A stretch of 61,019 nt of DNA, taken from JABWBD01 sp040768665. Its GTDB lineage: Bacteria; Planctomycetota; Planctomycetia; Pirellulales; Thermoguttaceae. Shown here in pieces: positions 1 to 8,837 of this stretch. Made by a program: the position numbers and the translations under genes. The stretch spans positions 1 through 61,019 of the forward strand of contig JAXGMN010000064.1 in NCBI GenBank assembly GCA_040768665.1, read 5' to 3'. Each line of letters starts with the position of its first letter. The stretch's first letter is position 1. Under the pieces are notes generated by a model. The model worked only from the letters and a program-made list of their open reading frames with translations, ran no database searches and was not told the origin of the DNA.

Positions 1-453
1 ATAGGCCCCCCTGCGACGAGCGGACGGTCGGATTTCCCGAGTCCGGTTCTGACCTTGGCTTGTCCTCCTGCTGCCTTCCCAGAACCAGTGACGCTACGCT
101 CGCTGGCGTCTAATGGCCAAGCCGAGGCCGACGTGATACATTATTTAGAGCCTATCCCAAAACCTCGCAAGAAGAAGGGGAGAGGCACATTTTGCTCCGA
201 AGACTCCGCAAAATGAGCCAGTCCCCGACGGTTTCGGTTGAGGTAACCGTTCACGGGGTGGACGAGAAGGGGACAGGTCCATGTTTTCGGCCCCCGTCTT
301 TGACGCCAAAAACGCCCGAACTGGCCGAAAAATGGACCAGTCCCCGGCCGCCCCGTGAACGGTCACGGTTGAGACTCCGCGCACGTCCACGACGGGCGTC
401 CGTCCAGGGCGGGTCGGAGAGGAGGCGTCCGCGTCGTCCTGTTCGAGGCGGTC
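1..453. other. Intergenic region with dispersed palindrome
   Basis: No convincing gene lies before the VWA-domain gene. The left part holds the string gagcctatcccaaaa. A near copy occurs in reverse at 35457-35480, next to a matching ggggacaggctcat string, so this is a dispersed repeat end. The right part holds palindromic element A (242-369). Short reading frames here overlap the repeat and show no recognisable protein motif. Confidence 0.6.
242..369. repeat. Palindromic repeat, family A (copy 1)
   Basis: An imperfect inverted repeat of about 128 bp. The outer arms contain ccgttcacgggg and ccccgtgaacgg. The inner arms contain gggacaggtccat and atggaccagtccc next to ttttcggcc and ggccgaaaa. 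The same inner and outer arms recur at 31363-31484, and the inner arms recur at 8477-8564. The string cggttgag lies on both sides (235-242 and 366-373), which may be an insertion duplication. It is probably a REP or MITE-like element; mobility is inferred. Confidence 0.75.
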
Positions 454-1764
454 ATGGCGACCCATCGCAGAATCCCTGAAGCGCTGGATGAGAGGTTCGT
501 GGCCACACTGGCCGGCGAGGGCCCGAGCTCGGAGCCCGTCTCGCCGACGCAGTGGGAAGCGTTGCACGGCCGCGGACGCCCTCGCGTCGATTCCGACGCC
601 CTGATCGCCTCGGCGGCCGTTCATGTAGCCGGACTGCTGGTGTTGTCGATCATCATGTTCTCGGCCGACGTCCCCGAGATCTGCACGCTGCTGGCCGAAC
701 TGTCGTCCGCACGCGAGCCGGCGCCTTCTGAGCCCGTCATGCCGGGGCCCGGCTTAGCCGCCGAGATCCACATCGAGCCCGATACGACCGTGCCTGTCCA
801 GCTCTCGCACCCGCCGGAAGAAGATTCCGACTCGTCGAACACGGACCTGGAAGTGCTTGCGCTCGCGAGCGGATTGGAAGCTCCGCTGGCAACCGAAGGC
901 TATCGGCAACGTCTGGGACGCCGGGGCGGACGCCTCGCGACCGCGGCCACGGTCGCCGGCGACCGCGGCACTGGAGACGGGCCGCGCACCGCCGAGTATT
1001 TCGGCACCGTCGCCACCGGCGAACGGTTCGTCTACGTTCTCGACATGTCGGGCAGCATGGCCGAGCCGAAGAACCCGCCCGGCCAACGAACGCGTTTCGA
1101 TCGTGCCGTGGCCGAGTTGTTGTACTCGCTGGATCGTCTTCATCCCGACCAGATGTTCTACATTGTTCTCTTCTCCGACAAGATGAAGCGGATGTTCGAC
1201 GAATCCGCCGGTGCCGAAATGCTCGCCGCGACGCCTGAGAATCGGCAGCGTCTGGCGCAGTGGATCGCGTCGATCGAACCGCGCGGCGGTACCCATCCCC
1301 TCGCGGCGACCCGCTTTGCAATGTCGCTGAATCCGGACGCCGTCTTCATGCTCTCCGACGGCGACTTCAACGGCTGGAAGCCCCGCAGCGGCGGTGACAT
1401 GTTCCGCCCCAATCCCCGGATCAATGAGCTCCTTGGACAAGCCGAGCGCCGAGCGGTGCCGATCCATTCCTTTGCTTTCGAAGACCCGCAGGCAAAGGCC
1501 AATATGGAGGCGCTGGCGTCGTTGACGGGCGGCCGGTTTCGATACCTCGAACCTCCCGAACCCGAAGAGAAGCGTCCGCAGACGCCGGCCGATCTGCTCG
1601 CACAGGGCGACCGGCTTCGCGAGGCGGGGCGCGTCGGGGAGGCCCTGGCGGCGTACCGGTACCTCATCACGCATCATCCGCTCGACCCCGCCGCCCCAAC
1701 CGCGTTCGATCATGTGGCCGAAATCTCCAAACAGCAGGACAAATCCGAGTGGAACCGCCGTTGA
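454..1764 (+). CDS. Membrane-anchored VWA-domain protein
   Basis: A 436-residue protein with one membrane segment near residues 50-72, an acidic Pro-rich linker (about 85-135), and a von Willebrand factor A domain from about 190. The metal-ion-dependent adhesion site is intact: D197-x-S199-x-S201 in VLDMSGSMAEP, T280 in RGGTHPL and D302 in MLSDGDF. The C-terminal 55 residues look like one TPR-type helical hairpin. VWA domains bind protein partners through a divalent metal, usually on the extracytoplasmic face when anchored this way. The next gene begins before this one stops, so the two are probably co-translated. The chosen ATG follows a purine-rich stretch. The partner is unknown. The domain call is strong and the role is open. 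Confidence 0.85.
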   Translation: MATHRRIPEALDERFVATLAGEGPSSEPVSPTQWEALHGRGRPRVDSDALIASAAVHVAGLLVLSIIMFSADVPEICTLLAELSSAREPAPSEPVMPGPGLAAEIHIEPDTTVPVQLSHPPEEDSDSSNTDLEVLALASGLEAPLATEGYRQRLGRRGGRLATAATVAGDRGTGDGPRTAEYFGTVATGERFVYVLDMSGSMAEPKNPPGQRTRFDRAVAELLYSLDRLHPDQMFYIVLFSDKMKRMFDESAGAEMLAATPENRQRLAQWIASIEPRGGTHPLAATRFAMSLNPDAVFMLSDGDFNGWKPRSGGDMFRPNPRINELLGQAERRAVPIHSFAFEDPQAKANMEALASLTGGRFRYLEPPEPEEKRPQTPADLLAQGDRLREAGRVGEALAAYRYLITHHPLDPAAPTAFDHVAEISKQQDKSEWNRR

Positions 1765-2678
1765 GCGTTGACCGAATCCGAGCCCTTCGCCGCTCCCCGG
1801 AACCATCGCGGGTCGGCTCGCGAGGCGCGGACCGCGGCATGAAATTGGCGATGCTGGCGCACCTGATCCTGGCGGCAGTGCTCTTGCTGCAAGACACGGG
1901 TCGGTTTTCCCAGGCATGGCTGATGGTGGTCATGGCCGTACCGTTGAGCCAGGCAAGCCTGATTGCGATTGGAGCGGCATTCTGGCGCGCGGCGTGGCCT
2001 TTTCGCGTTGCGGCAGCCGCGGCAGGGTCTGCGTGGGCGTGGCTGGTGGCCATCGCCGTGTTGCCGGGGATCGGCGCCCGAGGCGCGGAATCGGCCGCGT
2101 GGGCTGCCGGCCTGGTCATCCAGGCCGCGATCGTCTTGGTCGTTGCTTCCGCCCGATCGGCGTCAAGGCGGTGTGTTGCGGGCGGCCGTGGCAGCGGCGA
2201 AGAATCGCCGAAGCAGCGGCTGCAGTTCGGCACGGGCTCGCTTCTGGCGTGGACTGCGGTCCTGGCAGGCGTGTTGAGTTTCGGCAGGACCAGCCCGGTT
2301 CTGTTCGGCTGGAACGCGGAGGTGATCCATTGGACGTATTTCGGCTTTCCTCCGGTTCTGGGAGCGTTCAATGCCGCGTATGCCCTGGCGGTCCTCTTCG
2401 CGGTAGCTGAGCGGAGCCCGACTGTCGGGAGGATCACTGCCGCCGGGCTCGGCATTCTGGCGCTGGCATGCGTGCAACCGAGCGTGTTCGTTCTGGTTTT
2501 CGGTCAAGCCGGCGGATTAACCCGTACGTCGGCCGTGATCCTTGCCGGTACGCAGGCACTGGTGATCTATGCCACCGTTGCTTTCGGTTGGCGGCGAGTC
2601 CGTACACCTCCAGTTGGTCATCTCAATCCGTCGCCTTCCGCCGCCGGCGATTCGGCGCGGGCAAGAGCGGTGCGCTGA
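1749..2678 (+). CDS. Polytopic membrane protein, unknown function
   Basis: A hydrophobic protein of up to 309 residues with about eight predicted membrane helices. The first is LAMLAHLILAAVLLL near residues 33-47 and the last is near 280-297. The reading frame opens at 1749, overlapping the VWA gene, but an internal ATG at 1839 (residue 31) sits directly before the first helix and may be the real start. I see no catalytic motif and do not recognise the family. Its coupling to the VWA gene suggests the two products act together in the membrane. Its 3' end overlaps the end of the convergent MmeI-like gene by 56 bp, so the last residues are under dual coding constraint or are dispensable. Confidence 0.7.
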   Translation: MEPPLSVDRIRALRRSPEPSRVGSRGADRGMKLAMLAHLILAAVLLLQDTGRFSQAWLMVVMAVPLSQASLIAIGAAFWRAAWPFRVAAAAAGSAWAWLVAIAVLPGIGARGAESAAWAAGLVIQAAIVLVVASARSASRRCVAGGRGSGEESPKQRLQFGTGSLLAWTAVLAGVLSFGRTSPVLFGWNAEVIHWTYFGFPPVLGAFNAAYALAVLFAVAERSPTVGRITAAGLGILALACVQPSVFVLVFGQAGGLTRTSAVILAGTQALVIYATVAFGWRRVRTPPVGHLNPSPSAAGDSARARAVR

Positions 2679-5400
2679 GTTGCTGATAGAGATTGAACAA
2701 GTATTCGATCCGCTTCCGCTCGTTGGCGAACGGCTGCGAGCGGTAGCAACGGTCCACGGCGCGGTCGAGCCTTGCGTGGGCCTTGGCCAGGTCGGCCGGC
2801 ATCGCGAGGGGATCGTACAGGTCGGCCAGCGTGGCGTCGGGATGGGCGGCCCTCGCGTCGAGAACACCTTGCGCCGTCTCTTCCACCGCCTCGCGCCGGG
2901 CGTCACTCACATCTTGCGGCCAAGGAAAGTTGTTGTAGACGAGCTTGGCCGAGTAGCGGAAATCCGATTTCAGCCGGCCCGCCACGTGTCGCACCCACGC
3001 CATGTGCATCGTTGAACTCAGCACGCCGAAATGCAACAGTCCGGCCTTCGGTACAACGAGCGTTAGATTGCTCGCAATCACGGAGGGCGGATTAAACCCA
3101 ATCGGAATGTACCTCCGATGTTCTGATGACACGCTTGGCACCAACAAGTAGCGAAACTTCGGTTGCCTGATTTCGCCAAACAGCGTGGGCGTTGCAGCCA
3201 GTTCGCGCGTTGTTCCGCGGCGACTGGCTTCGCGATGGCTCTTAACCCCCTCCACTCGCTCCATCACCGGTTTCATCCGGCGCAGCTCATCCGGCGACGC
3301 GTCCACCAGCCACAAACACCATCGTTCCAACTTGTTGATAAACTCTTGAGATCCGACGAAACGTTTGATAAACCGTTTTGCCTCAGGGCACCGGCGCAGC
3401 AGTTCTTTTCGCTGCTCGGGATCGAGCAACAGATGCCCGCCGTCGTTCGGCATGCTGCCAAACACAATCGGCGGCACCGCCGACAGGGGCGCCGTCCGAG
3501 ACTCGATGAGCACATTGGGGCCGTCGACAAGGTAAGCGTTGATATTCGATGCCCTCGCGACGCTCGGCTCACGCGTGCCGTGCTCGTAATCGAAGATTCG
3601 CTTGTTGTTCGCGTTGACGGGACTGAACCCAATGACCACCACATGCACGTGCGCCTTACCGCGTGCCTCGCTTTCCCACGGAAAGGTACGATGGGCAAAC
3701 AGGATTACCGGCTCACCGCGGCGACGCAGTTCCTTCCACAGCGCCGCACACTGTTCTCCTTGTGAAATCGAATTGGTTGACACGAATGCCGCTCGAATTC
3801 TCGTTCCCTTCATATAGTCGGCCGCTTTCAGGTACCAGCAGCCGACATAGTCCACCACTTGCCCTCCGTTTTCGTCGCCCCACACAAGCCGCATGTCTTC
3901 GACCTGCGACTGGCTTCTGAACTGTTTCCCTACAAATGGCGGATTCCCAAGCACATGCGTGCATTCAGTTGCCGGCAGCACCTCGTTCCAATCGATCCGC
4001 AGCGCATTTCCCAAGCGGATGTGCGGGCTTTTCCGCAGCGGCAATCGTACAAAGTATTCTCCAAAGTCCTCGCTCACGCGCTGATTCATCTGGTGGTCCA
4101 TCAGCCACATGGCCACCTCGGCGATCCGCGCGGGCCATTCTTCAATCTCAATCCCGTGGAATTGATCCACGTCCACTCGGATCAGCGTATTGACATCCAA
4201 TCGCCGCTGGGTATCAGGCTTTTTGTGCAGCCGTCGCACAATTTCCGACTCTAACAGACGCAACTCGCGGTACGAGATCACGAGAAAGTTCCCGCAGCCG
4301 CAGGCCGGGTCCACCAGTCGCATCCTCGCCAACTGCTCGTGCAGTGCCTTGAGTCTGCGAGAATCATTGCCCGCCTTGGCCAGCTCCGTCTTGAGCTCGT
4401 CCAGAAACAGGGGGCCAATCACTTTGAGAATGTCGCGCTCGCTCGTGTAGTGGGCTCCAATCTGCCGCCGCTCCTTTGGCTCCATCACCGCCTGGAACAG
4501 CGCTCCGAACACGGCCGGCGAAATCCGACTCCAATCGAACTTCGTACACGCCAAGAGCCGATTCCGCATATCGCGGTTGAACTCCGCGAAGCTTAGCGGC
4601 TCCGCGTAAAGTTCGCCGTTCACGTAGGGCAGCGACGCTAGTTCCTCCAGTAGATTCTTCTGACGCTGCTCAGGGGCCCGGTTCAGCACGTCGAACAGCC
4701 GGGCCAGTTGCGGCCCTAAATCCGAGCCGTCTTCCCGGGTATGGTTTTCCAGATACAGCGTGAATGCGTCCCGCTCGAAAATGCCGGTGTCTTCCGCAAA
4801 CAGGCAGAACAAAATGCGGACCAGCAGCCGCTCCAATTCATGGCCCGAGTAGCCGCCCGTCTCCAAGGCGTCGTGAAGATCGCCCATGATCCGCACAGCC
4901 TTGATGTTCACCGGGTCTTCCGGCTCCAGCTTGTGCTGCTTGTAGCCGGGTATGAAGCCCAGGCGGTTCACGTGCCGGTGAAGCTCCGGCAATTCGAACA
5001 CGAACGATTGTTCGGCCGGCGTTTCTGCTTCCAGGTCATGTAGTGCCATCCGGGCGAAGTCCGAGACAAGGACGTATCGCGGCACTTCTTCTCCGCGGCC
5101 CTCGTTCACGAGGTCTTGCACGTACTGCATCGCCTGACTGTGGGCTTTGTCCAGGTTCTCCCCGCGGCTCTTGTGTTCCGCGAGCAAGACGCCTTTCCAG
5201 AACAGATCGATGAAGCCGTAGTGTCCGCGAATGTTTTTGACCGGCTCTTCGAAACTGGCCACGTGACGCCGGGTCAATCCGAAAACCTTGAAGAACTCGT
5301 CCCAAAACGTCTTCGCCTCGGCGTGCTCGCGCTCCTCGTGCGCCCACTCTTTCGAAAACGCAAGCGATCGGGACCGAATCTCATTCCAAGACAGGGGCAT
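2623..5400 (-). CDS. MmeI-like type IIL restriction-modification enzyme
   Basis: A single 925-residue polypeptide with nuclease and adenine methyltransferase parts, the layout of MmeI-type enzymes (MmeI is about 919 residues). The N-terminal nuclease has D65-x9-E75-H-K77, the same D-x9-ExK spacing as MmeI. A helical spacer follows to about residue 300. The methyltransferase core shows GAHYTSE at 315-321, the AdoMet motif I DPACGCGNF at 364-372 and the catalytic NPPF at 486-489. Residues from about 600 to 850 would be the target recognition domain, and the tail is helical. Such enzymes methylate one strand of their site and cut about two helical turns away. No other restriction gene is nearby, as expected for a self-sufficient enzyme. 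An IS630-type remnant abuts its 5' side, consistent with gene transfer. The specificity cannot be read by eye. Confidence 0.9.
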   Translation of the reverse strand: MPLSWNEIRSRSLAFSKEWAHEEREHAEAKTFWDEFFKVFGLTRRHVASFEEPVKNIRGHYGFIDLFWKGVLLAEHKSRGENLDKAHSQAMQYVQDLVNEGRGEEVPRYVLVSDFARMALHDLEAETPAEQSFVFELPELHRHVNRLGFIPGYKQHKLEPEDPVNIKAVRIMGDLHDALETGGYSGHELERLLVRILFCLFAEDTGIFERDAFTLYLENHTREDGSDLGPQLARLFDVLNRAPEQRQKNLLEELASLPYVNGELYAEPLSFAEFNRDMRNRLLACTKFDWSRISPAVFGALFQAVMEPKERRQIGAHYTSERDILKVIGPLFLDELKTELAKAGNDSRRLKALHEQLARMRLVDPACGCGNFLVISYRELRLLESEIVRRLHKKPDTQRRLDVNTLIRVDVDQFHGIEIEEWPARIAEVAMWLMDHQMNQRVSEDFGEYFVRLPLRKSPHIRLGNALRIDWNEVLPATECTHVLGNPPFVGKQFRSQSQVEDMRLVWGDENGGQVVDYVGCWYLKAADYMKGTRIRAAFVSTNSISQGEQCAALWKELRRRGEPVILFAHRTFPWESEARGKAHVHVVVIGFSPVNANNKRIFDYEHGTREPSVARASNINAYLVDGPNVLIESRTAPLSAVPPIVFGSMPNDGGHLLLDPEQRKELLRRCPEAKRFIKRFVGSQEFINKLERWCLWLVDASPDELRRMKPVMERVEGVKSHREASRRGTTRELAATPTLFGEIRQPKFRYLLVPSVSSEHRRYIPIGFNPPSVIASNLTLVVPKAGLLHFGVLSSTMHMAWVRHVAGRLKSDFRYSAKLVYNNFPWPQDVSDARREAVEETAQGVLDARAAHPDATLADLYDPLAMPADLAKAHARLDRAVDRCYRSQPFANERKRIEYLFNLYQQLSAPLLPAPNRRRRKATD

Positions 5401-6052
5401 ATGGATAAGCTGCGTCGTTCAAACGGCGAAGGTGACCAACCGGTCGTTGATAGGAAAATTGGACGTCCACAGGCCTGAATCTAGCTGCCAGGAAATGGTG
5501 AGTCAATGGGGTTTAAGAAGGAGAAAGCGGCAATGACCTTCATCTGCCCGGAACATGGACGACACGTCAGGTTCGAGGAGCAAACGGCTGACATGTGCCT
5601 TGTGATAGCGGATGCCGAACTCTTCCTCAATAACCCGAGCGATGGGGCACAAGTCCAGACCTCGCCCCGAGAGCCGTACGCCTCCGCCCCGTGCCAGAGG
5701 AATTCCGGAATCAAATGCTTCTGCTCGGACGAGAGCCTCGGCGGACGGCCCGTTGCAGGCCGCGCCCGCAGTGCTTCGGGGCCACCCGTGCGAGCGCGTG
5801 CGAGCCAACGACTGACGGTATCCTCAGCGACCCCAGTACCTCGGCGATCTGACGCTGATACCAGCCTTGCTCGTTCAGGTACAACGCCCGCAACCTCCGC
5901 CATTCCCGCCAGTCCGTAGCATGTGACGCTTCCATCCCTCCATTCTACGGTGAAAAAAGGTCCGACCTCCTTTATGCAACGATCAAGGAGTAAGCGTCAG
6001 GAGAAAAATGGGAGGTCAAGACCTGACCCGTAATCCTGCCCTGGCCCCACGC
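5401..6052. other. Intergenic region with transposase remnant and palindrome
   Basis: Apart from the transposase remnant, this gap holds a palindromic stretch at about 5953-6028. One arm contains aaggtccgacctcc and the other contains ggaggtcaagacct followed by gacc. This is another REP-like form, distinct in sequence from families A and D. I see no other gene. Confidence 0.5.
5503..5935 (-). pseudogene. IS630-type transposase remnant (N-terminal part)
   Basis: Three reading frames taken in order rebuild the start of an IS630-family transposase. Around 5935-5830 the frame reads DWREWRRLRALYLNEQGW and a helix-turn-helix (RQIAEVLG). A second frame continues VAEDTVSRWLARARTGG and a Pro/Arg-rich linker to about 5660. 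A third frame, ending near 5503, reads RVIEEEFGIRYHKAHVSRLL, typical of the second winged-helix part. At least two frameshifts separate them, and the DDE catalytic domain is absent, so the copy is dead. It lies between the MmeI-like gene and a PQQ-like gene. Family assignment is by motif order only. Confidence 0.75.
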
Positions 6053-7282
6053 CTACGGAATCGTCCACATTGTCACCGCGTCCGCGTCCTTGATGAAAAT
6101 GCGGTTGCCCGCGATCAGCGGGTGCGCGTAGGTCGGCGAGTCGGCGACCTTGACGCGGGCCACTTCCTCGTACTTTTCTTCGCTCGGTTTGAAGGCGATC
6201 AGTTCGGAGCTGCTGGGCAGGACCAGCAGCACCGTTCCGGCATCGACCATCGCGGCAAAGCCTCGCTCGTAGCGCGTGTCGTCGGTCCACGCGATCTCGC
6301 CTGTCGCTGCCCGCAGGCAGAAGAGGTTGCTCCGGTCGGTCAGGCCGAAGAGCAGACCGTCCTTGAGGACCGGTGTGTTGAACTGCGTCGCGACCTCCGG
6401 GTTGCTCCAAAGCTCGCGGGCGGCAAAGCCATCGGATTGCTTCTCGATTTTCACGGCCCTGGTGCCACGGCCGGAGCCGGTGAAGATCACCGTTTGCCTG
6501 TCGATGATGGGTGTGGCGGCGTTGTAGGCGCGCCCCTTGGGGACGAAGGAAACCTGCCACAAGAGCTTTCCATCGGCCAGACTGATTCCCAGGAGGCTTT
6601 TTTCCGAGAGGGTCACGATCTGCTCCGTGCCGTCGACGGTCATCAGGACGGGCGAAGCATACTCCGGCGCCTCGGCGGTCCACCGCCATTTCTCTTCGCC
6701 GGTGGCCAGGTCCAGCGCCAGCATGGCGCCTTCGCCCTGACCACCCAAGTGGGCGATCGCCGTTGTTCCGACGATCATCGGCGACATGGCCGTGAAGAAC
6801 CTCGGCACCACCTTGGGGAAGGGATCTTTGCGCCAGACGAGCTTGCCCTTGGCCGCATCGAGGCAGGAAAGCACGCCGCCGACGCCGATCGTGACCACTT
6901 TACCCCCTGCCACCGCGGGCGAACTCCGCGGGCCGGGATGGCGGCTGGCCGCTCCGCTCACCGCTTGCGCCGCGTAAGCGTCTTTCCAGATCTCCTTCCC
7001 GGTGTCGGCATGAAGGCACAGCGTCACCTCATCCTCGCCTTGCCGTGCGAAGACGTAGAGATTGTCGCCCAGCAAGGCAGGGGTCGCGTCGCCCGTGCCC
7101 ACCGTCGTTCGCCACTTCTCGGTCAACTGCTTGGGCCAGACCGCCGGGGCCTCGAATCCGGTCACTTTCCCATCGCGAGCGGGTCCTCGCCACTGCGGCC
7201 AATCCTGGGCGAAGGCGCAACTCGCCGCAGCCAGCACCAGGCACCCCACCATACCTGCACTCAGCCAACTTGCTTTTTTCAT
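6053..7282 (-). CDS. Secreted PQQ-like beta-propeller protein
   Basis: A 409-residue exported protein with a Sec signal peptide (Lys-rich start, hydrophobic core, AFA-QDWPQWRG cleavage region). The DWPQWRGPARDG opening and the repeated A-x-G-x-x-x-W blade ends (DTGKEIWK, AKGKLVWR, ATGEEKWRW, ADGKLLW) mark a PQQ-like beta-propeller of the kind abundant in planctomycetes. These usually lack the residues needed to bind the quinone and probably act as binding or scaffold propellers. A strong ribosome site (GGAGG) precedes the chosen ATG. It follows the Gfo/Idh-type gene by 44 bp on the same strand, so the two probably form an operon. The substrate is unknown. Confidence 0.88.
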   Translation of the reverse strand: MKKASWLSAGMVGCLVLAAASCAFAQDWPQWRGPARDGKVTGFEAPAVWPKQLTEKWRTTVGTGDATPALLGDNLYVFARQGEDEVTLCLHADTGKEIWKDAYAAQAVSGAASRHPGPRSSPAVAGGKVVTIGVGGVLSCLDAAKGKLVWRKDPFPKVVPRFFTAMSPMIVGTTAIAHLGGQGEGAMLALDLATGEEKWRWTAEAPEYASPVLMTVDGTEQIVTLSEKSLLGISLADGKLLWQVSFVPKGRAYNAATPIIDRQTVIFTGSGRGTRAVKIEKQSDGFAARELWSNPEVATQFNTPVLKDGLLFGLTDRSNLFCLRAATGEIAWTDDTRYERGFAAMVDAGTVLLVLPSSSELIAFKPSEEKYEEVARVKVADSPTYAHPLIAGNRIFIKDADAVTMWTIP

Positions 7283-7326
7283 GGCAGATCCTCCGATTTT
7301 CTTGAGAACTCTGGATCGAACTACCT

Positions 7327-8442
7327 CTACTGCAATGTGAACTCGGGCAAGTCTACTGGCTTGCCGCCCTGCAGTGCCGACTGGTGCGCACAGATCCCTA
7401 CGCACGTCCAGTTGGCCGATTGCACGGCGTTCGGCCAGGGCTGGCGATCCTCGGCCAACGCCGTGACGAATTCGTGAACCATGTGGGGGTGGGATCCGCC
7501 GTGCCCTGCGCCCTGGATGAACGAGAGATGCTTGGCATCCTGAATCGTCTGGGTGAAGCCGCGGATCGGCTCGGGCAGGAGGTGGGCGAAGTCGGGCACC
7601 TTCACGTCGGAGGGGATTTCCGGTTCCGGCTTCTTCGCCGTATGCAGCACGTGCGGCCGGCCTTCGACCAGGGCCCACTCGAAGCTCTTCTTCGTGCCGT
7701 ACACGTCGAAGCTCTCGCGGTACTGCCGGGCCGTGTCGTAGAGAAACCGCCAGATGTGGGCCACCACATCCGAATCCTTGAGCTTGATGTGGCACGACTC
7801 CACGGCGAACGAATTGCCGGATTTCTCTCGAATGTCGTCGCGGACCGTGCCCGAGCCGAAACACGAGACGTATTCGGCGCGGCTGTTCATCAATCCCAGG
7901 CAGGGGCTCACGACGTGGGTGGCGTAGTGCATCGGGATCATCCGCTCCCAGTAGTCCGGCCAGCCGTCCATGTCCTGGGGATGCGAAGCCTGAAGGTACT
8001 GGATCTTCCCCAGCTCCCCTTTCTGATATATCTCCTTCAGGAACAGAAACTCGCGCGAATACACGACCGTTTCGGCCATCATGTATTTCAGGCCGGTCTG
8101 CCGAACCAGATCGACGATCTCGCGGCACTCCTCGATGGTCGTGGCCATCGGCACCGTGCACAGCACGTGCTTGCCCGCCTTCAAAGCCGCGATCGACATC
8201 CAGGCGTGGTCCGGGATCGGGGAGTTGATGTGCACGAAGTCCACGTCGGGATCGGCCAGTACGTCCTCGTACCGCGTGTACCGCTGCTCGACGCCGAAGG
8301 TGTCGCCGACCTTCTGAAGCCTTTCGGCGTTCCGCTGGCATAGGGCGTACATCGTGGCGCCCGGGTGCTTCTGGTAGATCGGGATGAACTCGGCCCCAAA
8401 GCCCAAACCAATAATCGCCACACGGACTTTTTTCTGGCTCAT
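7327..8442 (-). CDS. Gfo/Idh/MocA-type oxidoreductase
   Basis: A 371-residue protein with an N-terminal Rossmann fold (VAIIGLGFGAEF near residues 7-18) and the C-terminal alpha/beta domain typical of glucose-fructose oxidoreductase and inositol dehydrogenase relatives. These enzymes normally oxidise or reduce sugars or cyclitols with NAD(P). The usual E-K-P motif that supplies the catalytic lysine reads T-V-P here (GKHVLCTVPMATT), so the chemistry may differ. The chosen ATG has an AGGAG ribosome site 8 bases upstream. In-frame codons further upstream derive from palindromic element B and should not be counted. The PQQ-like gene follows on the same strand. No signal peptide is visible, so it is probably cytoplasmic. 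Confidence 0.88.
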   Translation of the reverse strand: MSQKKVRVAIIGLGFGAEFIPIYQKHPGATMYALCQRNAERLQKVGDTFGVEQRYTRYEDVLADPDVDFVHINSPIPDHAWMSIAALKAGKHVLCTVPMATTIEECREIVDLVRQTGLKYMMAETVVYSREFLFLKEIYQKGELGKIQYLQASHPQDMDGWPDYWERMIPMHYATHVVSPCLGLMNSRAEYVSCFGSGTVRDDIREKSGNSFAVESCHIKLKDSDVVAHIWRFLYDTARQYRESFDVYGTKKSFEWALVEGRPHVLHTAKKPEPEIPSDVKVPDFAHLLPEPIRGFTQTIQDAKHLSFIQGAGHGGSHPHMVHEFVTALAEDRQPWPNAVQSANWTCVGICAHQSALQGGKPVDLPEFTLQ

Positions 8443-8476
8443 ACGATTGTCTCCTGATGGTTCCACCAAGGTTTCG

Positions 8477-8564
8477 GAAGAGGGGGACAGGTCCATGTTT
8501 TCGGCCAACGTCTTTGACGCCAAAATACCTGGACTGGCCGAAAAATGGACCAGTCCCCGGCTGC
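8477..8564. repeat. Palindromic repeat, family A (copy 2)
   Basis: Shares the inner arms of the element at 242-369: gggacaggtccatg on the left and atggaccagtcccc on the right, with tttgacgccaaaa at the tip. It is flanked by an exact 11-bp direct repeat, ccaaggtttcg, at 8466-8476 and 8565-8575. This looks like a target-site duplication and supports past mobility. Confidence 0.75.
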
Positions 8565-8748
8565 CCAAGGTTTCGAGGTGCCCGCGGGTGGGTTTGGCAA
8601 CCAATATGACGCGCAGAACGATCCGGATCAAGTATGGGCTGTTGTGGTCAGCTTCCGACCGGCGCCCGAGTTCACTGCAGAGACCGCCCCGGAAGTTAAC
8701 GCCTTTGCCCGCTCATCGAGACGCGAATAATCCGGGCTATAAACAATC

Positions 8749-8774
8749 GGCCCCGGGCGCTGCCGCCCGGGGCC
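8749..8774 (-). terminator. Probable intrinsic terminator of the repeat-protein gene
   Basis: A perfect hairpin with 11-bp GC-rich arms (ggccccgggcg and cgcccggggcc) and a 4-base loop, lying 63 bp beyond the stop of the large repeat protein. On the minus strand it is followed by gattgtttat, a moderately T-rich run. The position and strength fit a terminator, although the T tract is broken. Confidence 0.6.
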
Positions 8775-8837
8775 TTGCTCATTCGGCGGGTTCGCAGAAC
8801 TCAGCTCAGTCGCAGTGAAGCGACCGAACTGACTAGA

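Noticed and set aside
754..1917. Minus-strand frame of 387 codons
   Set aside because: Shadow of the VWA-domain gene, which has intact metal-site motifs.
7283..8341. Extension of the PQQ-like protein to 762 residues
   Set aside because: The first part is a shadow of the Gfo/Idh-type gene; the Sec signal and ribosome site sit at 7282.
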